From positions 806,001 through 870,000 of the forward strand of contig JAXBDG010000021.1 in assembly GCA_036320915.1 (NCBI GenBank): a DNA stretch of 64,000 nucleotides, read 5' to 3'. This document shows positions 1 through 11,334 of this stretch, piece after piece. Made by a program: the position numbers and the translations under genes. Positions within the stretch are counted from its first letter, which is position 1. Each line of letters begins with the position of its first letter. The notes under the pieces are model-generated. The model was given only the letters and a program-made list of their open reading frames with translations. It did not search any database and was not told the origin of the DNA. The stretch comes from Linnemannia elongata (taxonomy: Eukaryota; Mortierellomycota; Mortierellomycetes; Mortierellales; Mortierellaceae).

Positions 1-1536
1 TGATACGTCGAGTGGGATCATATGTAAGCATCTTTGACATCAGATCGAGGCCGTTTTCCGTCAAGTAAGGAAGTCGCGAGCGAAGAAGGTTGTAGGGCTG
101 GACAAAGTTGGGGACATGGCTTGCTAAGGGCAGCTTTGAGAATCCAGGCCAGATCTTGTCGTTTGGCATGCCTAGCAATTTGAAAATCTAGAAGACATCA
201 AAAACATCAGTCTGTGGTTGCTTTATAACCAGGCCATGTCTTTGCAAGAACGACGGTGATTTGAAAAGTGACATGCTTGTACTTTTTCCAGTTGTTCTGC
301 CTCACTGCGTCCTGGTAGCAGTGGTTCGTTGTTGACGAACTCTGCAAAGATGCATCCTATTGACCAGATGTCGACAGCTGTAGTGTATTGCTTGGCACCC
401 AGGAGCAGTTCAGGGGATCTAAGTGCGTCGAGGTAATTTACGATTAACATACATGTCTTGGTTTAGCATAATCATCATAGAAAGGATAATTGCTTTTGAT
501 CGGCATGTATGGTAGAGTTATACCTGTACCAGAGAGTAACGACAGGTTGCGTCAACGCCCCCTGTGGCTCTCCGTATCGCCGCGCAAGTCCAAAATCGGC
601 GACCTTGATCTCGCCCTTGTTGTTGAGCAAGAGGTTAGATGTCTTCAGATCGCGATGAAGAATCCAGTTCTCGTGAAGAAGCTCCGTTGCAGACAAGAGT
701 TGAAGCATCAGTGTTTTGACCTCTGACTGGAGGAAAGGTGCTCGCATCCCGCTCATCAGTTCCTTCAAGTCGTGTTCAATAAAGTCCATGACAATAAAGA
801 TTCTACACTCCAATAGAGAAACGAGCAGAGGATGGGTTAGTGAAAAGGGTAATGCTACCTTCTAATTGGACATAGCAATAATAGGTATGCGACTGAGGGT
901 AACAAAATTAACGCATTACTGTGTCAGAGTGTCACCCACAACAATCTCGCGGACGTTGACAATGTGGGGGTGCTTGGCCAGGAGAAGCGTGTAGATCTCG
1001 CGCAAACTGGTGATAGGGAAGCCGTTCTTTTCCTGATCCAACTTTAGTTTCTTGAGCGCCACGATCTCTCCTGTGATCCTGTCCCTGGCGCGGTAGACGA
1101 CTCCGTAAGTTCCTTCGGATATCCTGTTCAGCTTCTCATAGTTCTCCACGCTTCGGCATTGGGTCAGGACTGGGTGCTGCTCGGCTTCGGGGACCTCGAT
1201 GTGGTATTCTGGCGCAGCCTCTGCTGCCTGGTCTCTGTAAGTGTCAACTGGTGTCTGTGAACGGTAGCGATAGGTCTCTTGATCTTCTAATTCTTGTTGA
1301 TAAACGGGCGTCATGTTGTCATCCAAAGAGGGCGGTCGCGGTCCTTCACGCTGTGTGTCAGAGTCGCGAGACATCCGTCCTGCGGTGGAGGAGTAAGGTG
1401 TGCCACTTCCTTCTCTGAATGCAGGGGAGTCTTTTGATGGTTTGAAGCGCTTTGTTTTTTTCTTTTTCCGCTGGTTTCTGTCTTCTTCGTCGCTCGATGC
1501 TTCCCGAGCCCATTTTGACGTAGCCGCGCCGTCCAT
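1..1536 (-). CDS. CDK11: CDK11 (PITSLRE)-type cyclin-dependent kinase, 3' end outside window
   Basis: Exons on the minus strand are 1536-920, 802-524, 418-283 and 187-1; phases close at each junction, giving 406 visible residues and a missing C-terminus. The first ~135 residues are charged and disordered with a lysine-rich nuclear-localisation-like stretch. The kinase domain then shows the glycine loop ([10 protein letters not shown]), the ATP-binding lysine in VALKKLKL, the family signature PITSLRE in the cyclin-binding helix, [11 protein letters not shown] and YRSPELLLG. The exact PITSLRE spelling separates it from CDK10 and CDK9. Family members bind L-type cyclins and act on RNA polymerase II transcription and pre-mRNA splicing in the nucleus; that role is inferred from homology. 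The start is the only ATG ahead of the charged tail and faces the PP2C gene head to head. Confidence 0.93.
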
Positions 1537-2203
1537 GGTTGGTAATGTTCTTGCTGTAATTCTTTGTGTTTGTTAAAGGGCGAGTTTGTCCTTCCCCTCT
1601 GCCTTCTTGTCAGACGACAGCGGCTTAGGCTACCAAAGCAGTCACTTTCACCATCTTTGGTTGGAGGCAAACAAGCTTTCACCTCCTTCCCTCTCGTTGT
1701 TCATCTCTGTTTTCATTCTTCCTTTGCTTCTTACTTTCTTCACCCCTCTCACCATCATCACAAATAGGACAACCTCCTTGCTCTTCTTCTACTTTCTTTC
1801 CTTTTCTTCTTTTCTTATCTTTCCTTCTCTTCTCTTCTCTTCTCTTTCTCCCCTTTACCTCCGCATTGATTGCCTTCTCGATCGCTCAACACGTCTGCTT
1901 TCATATTCATTCTCAGCACATTTCTTTCTTTGTTCTTTGAATCCCACGTTAGCTCGCTTTCCTTCATTACGCGACGGCGCTGGTAATTTCTCAACATCCA
2001 TCTTTCAACTGTATCGACAATCAGCTGAACCAGCATCAGTTAAAATATCACCTGCGTCTGTCGCCTCTTGATCATTTATTTCTCCCATTTCTCTCTTTTC
2101 GCCCCTGTTTCCCTTCCTCTCTCTCTCTTTCACTCTCTCACTCTCTCTTGCTCGCTCGCTCTTTCTTTCAAGCATCCTTGTTGTCCATTAAACGGCCAAT
2201 AAC
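1537..2203. promoter_or_regulatory. Divergent promoter between CDK11 and PP2C genes
   Basis: No credible gene. The stretch carries long C/T-rich runs on the plus strand (about 1730-1860 and 2090-2170), typical of 5' leaders and core promoters of fungal genes in this window. Open frames here are low-complexity Ser/Phe/Leu strings and are not supported. Confidence 0.5.
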
Positions 2204-5200
2204 ATGGATGATACACCTGAACCCCTGTTCCCGTCCACGATCTCGGCACCACGGTCAACATCACCTAATCAAGCCAGTCCAGCAAGCTCAATCCATCCTC
2301 ACAACGACAAATCCGACCCTGCGCAAGTCCCAGATGAGCGTACATCACAGGAACCAGGAAGCCCTGGAGGGTCTAATGGCGCCATCACCCCATCGACCCC
2401 GCCTGCGGAGGCCACGTCTGAGTCGTCGAAGGCACCTTCTCGGAAAAAAAAGGCAAAAGCTGTTGCGGCAGCTCCCCCTCCTGTACAACTCCACGAGCCA
2501 CTTCAGGCGCTACCTGTCTCGACCCCATTGCCCGACCTCACAGACTTTAATTTGCGTTCAGAACAACTCAGGAACCCGCTGTTTGTCGCGATCTCCAAGG
2601 TCTTAATTGTATATGGAAACGCATGGCAGAGCGCGAATGATCTTGTTGGTAAGTGATAGAGGTCAGGGATCTCATAAGTCCTATATGCCTGTCGCAAGCC
2701 ATGCTGACTTCAGAAAGTAAAAACACAATGAGCTAACTCGCGTCGCTGTTATTTTCTTACTGTCATTTAGATGGTATCCGACATTTCGAGCTCGCCAACC
2801 TTGGGTAAGATATCAAGTGCAGGACGCGATGCAGCATCTTCAGTAATTGTTTTTGCGTAGGTGCACTACCTCGCCTACTAACGAAAGGGATGGTCCTTTT
2901 TTTTAACTCATTAGAGGTCGAACTCCAAAAGGAACTGTGCAAGGCGCGATTTCTACAGCATTGGCACTCGCGGCGGCACTGAAGACATTCGACCCTATCG
3001 AGAAGCAAAAGATGAACAGCACAACATACTACAGGATGGCGGAGCAGGCTCTGCTCCCTTCAGAAGGCGGTGACACGGATCCATCTGACGCAGGTAACAA
3101 CCGATTTCATGCGGGATAAACAACTTTCGAGCATCCTTGTCGATATGCCACATACGATATGGGTGTCATTTTTGAACCTATATCTACTCACTCATCACAA
3201 CCACATTTATTAATTATGATCAATTAGACAAGAAGAACTCCAAACCCAAGGCGCCAGTTACCAACGCACGACGCAAAGTGAAGCGATCAACCAATGGCGA
3301 AAGCTCAAGTCAGGCCAAACGGAGAACAGTAGCTGCATGGGACTCGGACACAATGAGCTCGGACAGCTCAGACGAGGATGGAAACCACAAGTCATCAAAC
3401 GGCCAATCCGGCTCACCCTCGTCGTCAAAAAGAGCTCGCACAGGCTCACCACATTCAGGCTCTATGCGGTCAAAGGTCAAGGAGGTGCCCAACGGTCTCA
3501 AGAAGCTCCCCAAGGGATATGTCTACGACACTGAGATCAATCAATCGGCTTTGATGAACTTGTCTATCAACCCATCACAGACAGGAGAGTTTATGGCACA
3601 TCTCAGGTATTGTATCCCAAAATGCTAATGCTACTGTATCGATAGTTTCAACCTTACAAAGGGTGCGGAACTGTGTCCTAATATTTTATCTTTATCACTT
3701 AAACTCGTAATAGGGGCCAGAAGGCACTGGAGAAGAATGACTACCCCGACAAGCGCGCTGAATACGGCGTGGATTTGACAAAGGAACCCTCGATGTTTGC
3801 AGTTGAACAGCAAGTCGGCTATACCTACCCACGACTCCGAACCAGTGGACGCGAACGATTGCCAAAGACAGACTGCGAGGACGGATATGCCGTGGCGGAC
3901 TTGAGGCATGAGGGCGGCTTTCTTGGGCGGTTGTTCTGTATTACGGATGGTCATGGAGGCCGAGCATGCTCGTCCTTTGTGATTGCAACGATACCCGGCG
4001 CGATGCAGGTGATCTTGGGCAAGTACCGGCCTGAGGATATCTCCCTCCCAAGTGTCCAGGAGCTGGTCAAGAGTCAGATCACAGAGGCTGTTCGGCTGAT
4101 CGACAAGGAATACCTGGACTACAAGAAGCAACAGTATCTCCTCTACAAAGCCAAGAAGATTCCCCACGACCCTGGCAGCGACGGCACGACCCTGGTTGTC
4201 AACATCTTCATCGACAAATGGGTCATATGCATCAACGTGGGCGACAGCAGGTCCATGCTTGGCTCACGGGATTCGATTGGGCGGTGGAACGTCGAGTTTG
4301 CCAGCGAGGACCATACACCTTCCTTGGAACGCCTAGCCCAGACGATTTATGCCAACGGTGGCGAGTTTGTGACGCATGACGACAAGGTGATTCGGTTTGA
4401 CCCTACAATCAAGAACGACAAGAAGCACCGCCAATCTTTGAAAGAGGCCAGGATACGAGTCAAGGATGGTGCCTCGAACTTATACGGTATCCCTTATCGA
4501 ACCAGGAACGGCCAATGCGCGTCTGTCAACCTAGGTGCATGCATCGGAGATGTGCTGTACAAGTTGGATCCGGTCAACCCAGTACTAAGCTGCAAGCCGG
4601 ACATCACCTTTATTGACATCACCAGCATCCAGCAGGGCTACCTTTTGATGGCATCGGACGGTCTTTGGGATTACGTTCAGCGCGGAGGAAAGATCCATGA
4701 ACAAAACTCTGCAGTCTGCCAGTTTGTGGGCGACAAGATCGACCGAGGTTGGAATTACCAGAGGATCGTGTGTACTATTGCTGACCGTGAGGGGATGAAT
4801 GGTCTGTATTCGGACTCTATCCAAGAGTACGATGATTTCACAGCCATCCTGGTGAGCATTGGCGAATCACTGCCAGCATCATCACTGCCGCTGACGGGAG
4901 CTGCTGAGCCGAATGAGGATGTTCAGGCGTCTGCAGAACAGGGTGAGGAACCAGCAGCGAAGGATGAGGAAACGCGTCACAGTCAAGGAGACAAGGAATC
5001 GCAAGGAGAACAAGAGAACGGCGACGCAGCGGCGGAGGCCGTTCCAAAGGAGGCGAACGGTGATGACCAAACGAAGATGCAGGATGACGTGGAGAGCGCT
5101 TCACCTGGCAGCGCAGAGAAGTCGTCCCAGCAACCTTCGGATCCACCAGAGGCGATGGAGGTGGATGAGGATGCACTGCCAGAAGAGAGCGCAGCAGCAG

Positions 5201-5214
5201 AGGCAGCATCATAA
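2204..5214 (+). CDS. PP2C-family Ser/Thr phosphatase with long disordered N-terminus
   Basis: Exons 2204-2648, 2771-2804, 2915-3093, 3228-3606 and 3714-5214 join in phase to 845 aa. Residues 1-110 are Pro/Ser rich; residues ~230-310 are Ser/Lys/Asp rich and nuclear-localisation-like. The metal-dependent phosphatase domain spans about 375-730: CEDGYA (E401, D402), ITDGHGG (metal ligand D424), DGTTLVVN, VGDSRSML, LMASDGLWDYV and the final YDDFTAILV motif, so all core metal-binding positions are present. The last ~110 residues are Glu/Gln/Ala-rich and disordered. Family members remove phosphate from Ser/Thr with Mn/Mg; substrate cannot be told. The very short second exon (34 bp) is unusual but needed to keep phase. 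Confidence 0.9.
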
Positions 5215-5348
5215 ATTAGTTCAACCACCACCCCCTGCATCTTTTTTTTCTTTTCTTTTCTTTTTTTGCTGTAATTATTAAAGAAGGGCATGTTCATGGC
5301 ATTTGCAATGGCTGAATGTATTTTTTCGACTATGTGCATATGTAGCGT

Positions 5349-5813
5349 CTACTGAGTCTTGAGAGTCTTGGCGGTGGTCTTGATGGAGGGGACAAAGACT
5401 ATGGGCATGAGCACAAGCGCCATAACGGCCGTTTCTAACGTCGGTGAAGTGGAACAACAGGAACCCTTAGTCACCATTAATAACGAACACATTCACCATT
5501 TCATATCAGTGCCGTACATTGTTTTTGTTAAGACGAACCTGCGACCCAAAAGCCGAGAAGAGGGGACCATTTGCTGTTCCTGTTGAAGATGTTGCCGTTG
5601 TCAAAGAGATCCGCAAGGTTGCCAAAGAAGGTTGCCTCAGGAGCCTTTTCGTGGTAGCGGACAATGTAGGCACCAAACAAGGACGAAACTAAGGTGACGC
5701 CCTGGAGCGCGTAAAAGATGCAGGTCAAAAAGAAGCGGGACTTGTCGCCGGGTGCAAGGAGAGTCTCGTTCTTCATCCAGATGTAGCAAGGAATGTACGC
5801 AGCCTATGTTGTT

Positions 5814-5851
<38 letters not shown>

Positions 5852-6430
5852 GGGTTGTTGGACAATGAAGTCTTATTCTTGAGCGAGAGAAAGGACAGAA
5901 GAACGACTTACAGGGATGAGGATGACGCCCATGGACAAAAGGGTGAACAGCATCCTGGAGGTGAAGAAGGCGGTCAAGGGAAATGTCAATCCAGCTCTCC
6001 AAGCGACATAGTCCTGAGGGTACATGAACCGATTATATCCCATTCCCAAGATGGCGCAGAAGCAAGTATAAGCATGGACCCAGTACTTGTGATATGACAT
6101 TGGCAACTGTGAAGCATTGCGGTGCTTGCGGATCTTTGCATAGGTAATATAATAACCGATGATTCCCAAAAGAACGTTGGTGAAGGCAAAGACAGTAGGC
6201 AGGATGGCATGGATCTCGTTCTTGTCACCGAGGAGGAACATGGATTCCCAGCCGGGGTTGTCCCAGAGGAGGTAAAGCCCTGAAGGGGCAAAGATGAGGG
6301 AGAGGAAAAGGAGGGTATAGACAAAGGAGGGGGTAGCCCAGAAGACAGGCTGGGTCTTGAGGGATCCGGCTGAACAGGCGGCGAAGATTGCTCCGAAGGA
6401 GAAGCTCCAGAAGACGTCGACCTCAATCAT
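5349..6430 (-). CDS. Multi-pass membrane protein, unidentified
   Basis: Exons 6430-5912, 5803-5539 and 5434-5349 join in phase to 289 aa. I do not recognise the family. The protein is almost entirely hydrophobic helices separated by short loops: segments near residues 8-25, 36-55, 77-97, 118-140, 150-175, 195-220 and 262-280, so about seven membrane passes. Conserved-looking loop features are a WDNPGW motif after the second helix and a YHKYW motif in the middle. The C-terminus is short and basic (KTTAKTLKT). The first intron contains a 32-base poly-A tract on the plus strand. A transporter or membrane-organising role would be a guess. Confidence 0.78.
5815..5846. repeat. (A)32 tract in an intron
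   Basis: Uninterrupted run of 32 A on the plus strand, lying in the intron between exons 1 and 2 of the minus-strand membrane-protein gene; read in the gene's sense it is a poly-T tract just upstream of the 3' splice site. Confidence 0.95.
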
Positions 6431-7323
6431 ATTTCTGTTCTGTTTGGCTGTTGTGCTTGGTGGTGGGAGGAATCAGGTGTGGATAGAGGAATAGGCGAGG
6501 AAAAAAATTAAAAGGGAAAGAGAGGAAAAGCAAAAATGGAAGAAGGTTGTCCGACTGAAATAATCGTCCTACAGCAGCAACAACGGCAAACAACAGTGGC
6601 TCATTACCAAACACTTCTGCTCTATCAACACGGGTAATCCACTTTTTTTAACTATTCGTTCTTCCATATTACTTGGTCGACATGTGGAGCAACTGCGAAG
6701 GAAAACAAGGAGCAACGGGATGGCTCTGGGGTAATTTAGCCTAAAAGAATGTGAGATTAGCCTCATCCATCCGTACCCCGCGTGGGGTGAGAGTCGAACA
6801 ACCAACAAAGAAAACATCCCCTCCCGAGCCGAAGCCGAAAGTGAACATCTGAAAAGCACAGTCCTCCCTCCACACTTTCATTGCTTCTTAATTTTTGATG
6901 CGGCAGATGGAAGTGGCTCGTATTACCCACCACAACCCCTGCTCGGCGCAAGTGGATCAAAATGAACTGAACTGGCCTTGATCTTGAACTGAACGGCAGG
7001 AGAGTGAGGATGTCCATGGCTCGGGTCGAGTTGAACCCATTCATTGATACCTTAGTAACAGAGATAAATAGTAAACAACGAACAAAAGCAACAACAAACA
7101 AAAGTAACAGCAAACAAAAGTAACAACAAACAATAACAAAAACAAATAGCACCAGCCGCGACCGCGCGAACAGCAAAAAGTGAAAAAAGGAGACCTTCAC
7201 CGACGTCTTCTCTCTAATTTTCTTTTTTCTCTTTTCTTTCTTCAACAACCACGACCATATTTCAGGACTCCCACCATCAAGAACAACAGCAAAAATAACC
7301 ACCATATATCAGTATTATAAAAC
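6431..7323. promoter_or_regulatory. Divergent promoter region, membrane-protein gene / SDR gene
   Basis: Nearly 900 bases without a supportable gene. About 7070-7160 is rich in short AACAAA/AACAAC repeats, and 7200-7240 is T-rich, consistent with leader sequence of the SDR gene that starts at 7324. Open frames on the minus strand are low-complexity. Confidence 0.45.
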
Positions 7324-8705
7324 ATGACCAAGGAATCGCCAACGCAGAAAGCGGCCACAACCCAGTTAAACGCCTTTGTTTATACCCCTCTCACAGTCGA
7401 GGCTCAACGTGGTGGATCGCTGTTCGACCAAACAGCAGTCTATCTCTCCACCTCAAGATACATCCCACATCGTCTCGTCGAGGCGAGTATCTTGCTGGCC
7501 GAGGTCTACCTCTTGAACATTCCTGAATGGATCCTGGGCGAAAAGAACCTGGGTCGGCCTTCTGTCGAAAAGAGAATAGAGAGTTCCATCGCGGCAAGCA
7601 GGTTTGCTATTGCGGACACGGTTAGCAAAGGTGGGCGACGCAAAGTCGCGGTCTTGACGGGTGGAGCGAGCGGATTGGGCTATATGACTGCTATGGCTGT
7701 TGCTAAGGCTGGATACCACCTTATTATTGGTACGCGCCCGACTTGTTTTCATATTGCGATGATAGTAATGTTTAAAGCCCTTAGCGCCTCTAACTGTGCG
7801 GGAACTTTTTTTTCATTTTTGCACAAATAGGTGACAGAGCGACTGAGTTGGGTATCCGAGCAGTGGAGGCGATCAAGGCAAAGACAAAGAACATGCATGT
7901 CGAGTTTCTCTATCTTGACCTTGGATCCTTCAAAGACGTCCGAGAGTTTGCTGGAGAGATCTCTCGGCGGACTGACACTGTTGATCTTCTCATTAACAGT
8001 AAGGTTGCCCTTTGAAGCCACTATAGAAATGCACTTGACCGCAATCACGGAGTGACCTTTAACTCAATGTGATATGTCACCATCCTTCCTATATCTCTTC
8101 TAGATGCGGGTGTGATGGATCTTCCAAAGTTCCGGCCTACGGCTGAAGGTCACGACAGCCAGTTCGGAATCAACCACCTGGGACACTTTTACCTAACCGT
8201 CCTCCTGCTCCAACTTGTCAAGAGGGCTCCCAAGGCGCGTATTGTAATGACGGCCTCGTCAGCACACTATGGCACATCCAAGATCAACTACCCAGGAATC
8301 ACTTCAGCCAAGGCCTATGACCGCATCAACAACTACTGTGGCTCCAAGCTGGCGACAGTCATGTTTGTCCGCGCCCTGGCACGCTCGCTTGCAAAGACCA
8401 ACCCCAACGTCACAGTCAACTGTTTACACCCTGGTGCGTGCTATACCAATCTCTTCAAGTCCTCTTGGCTTCTCTACGTCTTGACGACGATCGGGTTCCA
8501 GTACTTTTTACGGTCCCCTGCTCGAGGCGCTAGGACGCTTGCGTATCTGTCATTGAGTGAGGAGGTCGAAGGTATCTCGGGCGAGTACTGGTTTGATGAG
8601 AGGATCCGACAGCGCAACCCTGCGTCGAATGATGTCAAGAGCCAGGAAGAATTGGTTCGGTACAGTTATGCTGCCCTTGGAATGCCTGAGGACACGCCCC
8701 TTTGA
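7324..8705 (+). CDS. Short-chain dehydrogenase/reductase (retinol-dehydrogenase/WWOX-like)
   Basis: Exons 7324-7729, 7831-7998 and 8104-8705 join in phase to 391 aa. The first ~110 residues are an unmatched extension. The Rossmann fold then follows: TGGASGLG (cofactor-binding TGxxxGxG), LDLGSFKDV, the NNAGV motif, catalytic Ser in MTASSAHYG, and the catalytic YxxxK as YCGSK, followed by CLHPGACYTNL. All catalytic positions are present. It belongs to the classical/extended SDRs that oxidise or reduce alcohol/ketone groups with NAD(P)(H), most like retinol dehydrogenases and WWOX by layout. Substrate cannot be assigned. The extension has a hydrophobic stretch (SILLAEVYLLNIPEWIL) that may associate with membrane. 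Confidence 0.9.
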
Positions 8706-8909
8706 TCTTCAAATAAAGATGCGATTTATTCATTTACGCAACGAAACGCGCCTTCGCCAGGCAGTTCCGTGACGTCATTTTTGCAACTGATCCAGCACTT
8801 TTACTCATTCGACAACCACCCCGCACAACACGAAACAACGACCGACCTTCCGGACTCGAATTGTCAATCTTCCCGTTGCTCTCGCTAATACCGCTCGCTT
8901 TGCATCAAA

Positions 8910-9070
<161 letters not shown>

Positions 9071-9214
9071 AATCGTCTTCCTGGATCGCCTTTTTTTTTT
9101 TCGTCTTCCCTATTGTTTCCCTCTTTAAATCAATTCACGAACGCCCTCGCACCTTGGCCACCGACACACCCTTTCTTCTCTACATTTCAAAAATATAACA
9201 TCATTACTTTCACG

Positions 9215-10914
9215 ATGGAGCAAGCTTGGGGTCCCCGCAAATCGTAAGTGAACTAAGTAGATCCCCTCTTATGAACCTGATCAGATGTCGACGGATGGAA
9301 GATCACTCGATCGCTCCTTTACATAGTGGCACAAAACTTTAAAATTCGTCAGTCTGGTGCTATCATTAACGCCTCTATTTACCAATTTCACCCTGTTTCC
9401 TGTGTTTTTGCCTTCACCTTGACATAGAGCTCGTTCTCAAGGAGAGAATACGCCAGTTGGAAGCTCAAAGCTCGTTCAATTGCAGAGACTAAACTCGTCG
9501 ACTTCGGTGCTTGGAGGAAACCCCGCTTCAGCTTCGACCTTAATCACGCCCACAACGACCAATGGACCTTCAATCTCTGGCGGCGCATTGGATTTTGGTA
9601 GTCGAGGAGGCGAATCAGGATATCACAGCTCAAAGTCGGCGGTGGGGTCATCAGGAACTTCTGGGATTTCTTCATCCGCCGGCGTGGGCTCTGGAGTCGG
9701 ATCGGGTTCTGTTTCTGCGGCAGTAGCACCTTTGTCGACAGGATCAGCAGCTGGACTAACAACAGGAGGAACGGGAGCCGGAGCCGGAGGCGCGATTGTC
9801 AGTGGTGCGGGCACGACGGCAACGACCTTGGTTTCCGGATCTCTTCATCCTTTACACTTTAATTGGGTCTTTTGGTTCATGCATCGTGCTCCAGGAAGCA
9901 AGATCTTGAACTATGAGAGCTCCATGAAAAAGATCGCGACGTTTGGATCGGTAAGTGGACCGGATAGGATCCCATCGACTATCGATGGTTTCTCATCCAC
10001 GTATATGTCAACTTTGCACAACCACGTCTGAGAAACTACTTTCAGCTTACATTAACATTAATTGTTGCTACGATCACCTTTAGGTTGAGGATTTCTGGGC
10101 AGTGTACTCTCACCTCAAACGACCACACGAATTGCCAAACGTGAGCGACTATCATTTGTTCAAGCAAGGAGTGCGGCCAGTCTGGGAGGATGCGACAAAT
10201 ATCGATGGCGGTAAATGGATTGTTCGACTCAAGAAAGGACTCGCCAGTCGTTATTGGGAGAACTTGGTAAGTTCTTGTATCTCTTCCATTTGGGCTATGA
10301 GTCTTCAAAGTGGCAGTTGAGCCATAGATGGATCTATCTATGTTTTAGAATATTCTTTCATTCTAACAGCTGGATCACTCAATCCCTTTCTTGTAGATAA
10401 TGGCGGTGATTGGCGACCAGTTCGATGTTGGTTCTGAAATTTGTGGCGTGGTGCTTTCGATTCGTGGAGGGGAGGATATCTTGTCTTTATGGAACCAGTC
10501 GGCGCACGAAGGACGGATCAACTTGAAGATTAGGTACGGCGATCGATCTTTCGTTACCGTTTGTTGAAGTTAACGCGTTGTATCTGAATCCTTCTTGGAC
10601 ACTCCACGGGAATCTCCCGAACGTTCATATTCTAACCGTGAATTTTCCCTTCTTTTACTTTACGTATTACATCGAATAGGGATACGATGAAAAGGGTACT
10701 GAATCTGCCTGCGGAGACGATCATGGAGTACAAGACACATAACGACGCATTGAAGGACAACACGAGCTTCAGGAATACCGATGTCTTCAGGTGAAGCAGT
10801 ACAATAATGTAATAAAGACCTCAAATGAACCTCTGAATCCGTTACAACCGCAGCCTGTTCAAGATTCAGAAGACAGCAAAATCCCACTATCCGCGCGAGC
10901 TTAGCAGCATATAA
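9215..10914 (+). CDS. EIF4E2: Class II eIF4E / 4EHP-like cap-binding protein
   Basis: Exons 9215-9243, 9428-9950, 10084-10266, 10397-10533, 10680-10790 and 10854-10914 join in phase to 347 aa. Residues 1-140 are Gly/Ser/Thr-rich and disordered. The cap-binding fold follows: HPLHFNWVFWF, VEDFWAVYSHL, HLFKQGVRPVWED (cap-stacking Trp), GGKWIVRLKKGLASRYWEN, MAVIGDQF, EICGVVLSIR, ISIWN-like LSLWN and MEYKTHNDALKDNTSFRNT. The GLASR and SFRNT blocks match 4EHP/eIF4E2 rather than eIF4E1. Class II members bind cap without recruiting eIF4G and usually repress translation. The position of the first cap-stacking Trp is Trp while the second is Tyr (see findings). Confidence 0.93.
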
Positions 10915-11334
10915 AATTTTGTGTGTTGTTTTCCGACGTGCTTCACGGTCATGCCTAAACCTCCATATCCGGATCCGCCTCCACCGTCTCCACTTCTGGA
11001 CCCTCGGCAAAGACGACCTAGAGCTGACGACACTTTCTTTCTGTAAGAAAAAGACCAAGGAAGTGACTGCGAATCATTTCAGGTAAGAACTTCCTTTCTT
11101 TTCCCCCTTTCTCCTTGCCTCGTCTTCAGAGCATCACCTGTCCCTGTCCACATTCACGGAATATACATCGCCGTCGAAATATACGCGTAAGTTACGATCA
11201 CTGGATGAACGCGCCCTCTGTGCAGCACCTTGAAATGCCGTTGCCAATTGCCAAAAAACTGACTTGATCCTTCTTTGTCATGCACTGCATAGTATTGCCA
11301 TCATCCCCCACCCTACTCGCTCATCATACAAGCA
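10915..11334. other. Intergenic, no feature seen
   Basis: About 420 bases between the eIF4E2 stop and the next start; contains two pyrimidine-rich stretches (11090-11130, 11265-11280) but no supported gene. Confidence 0.4.
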
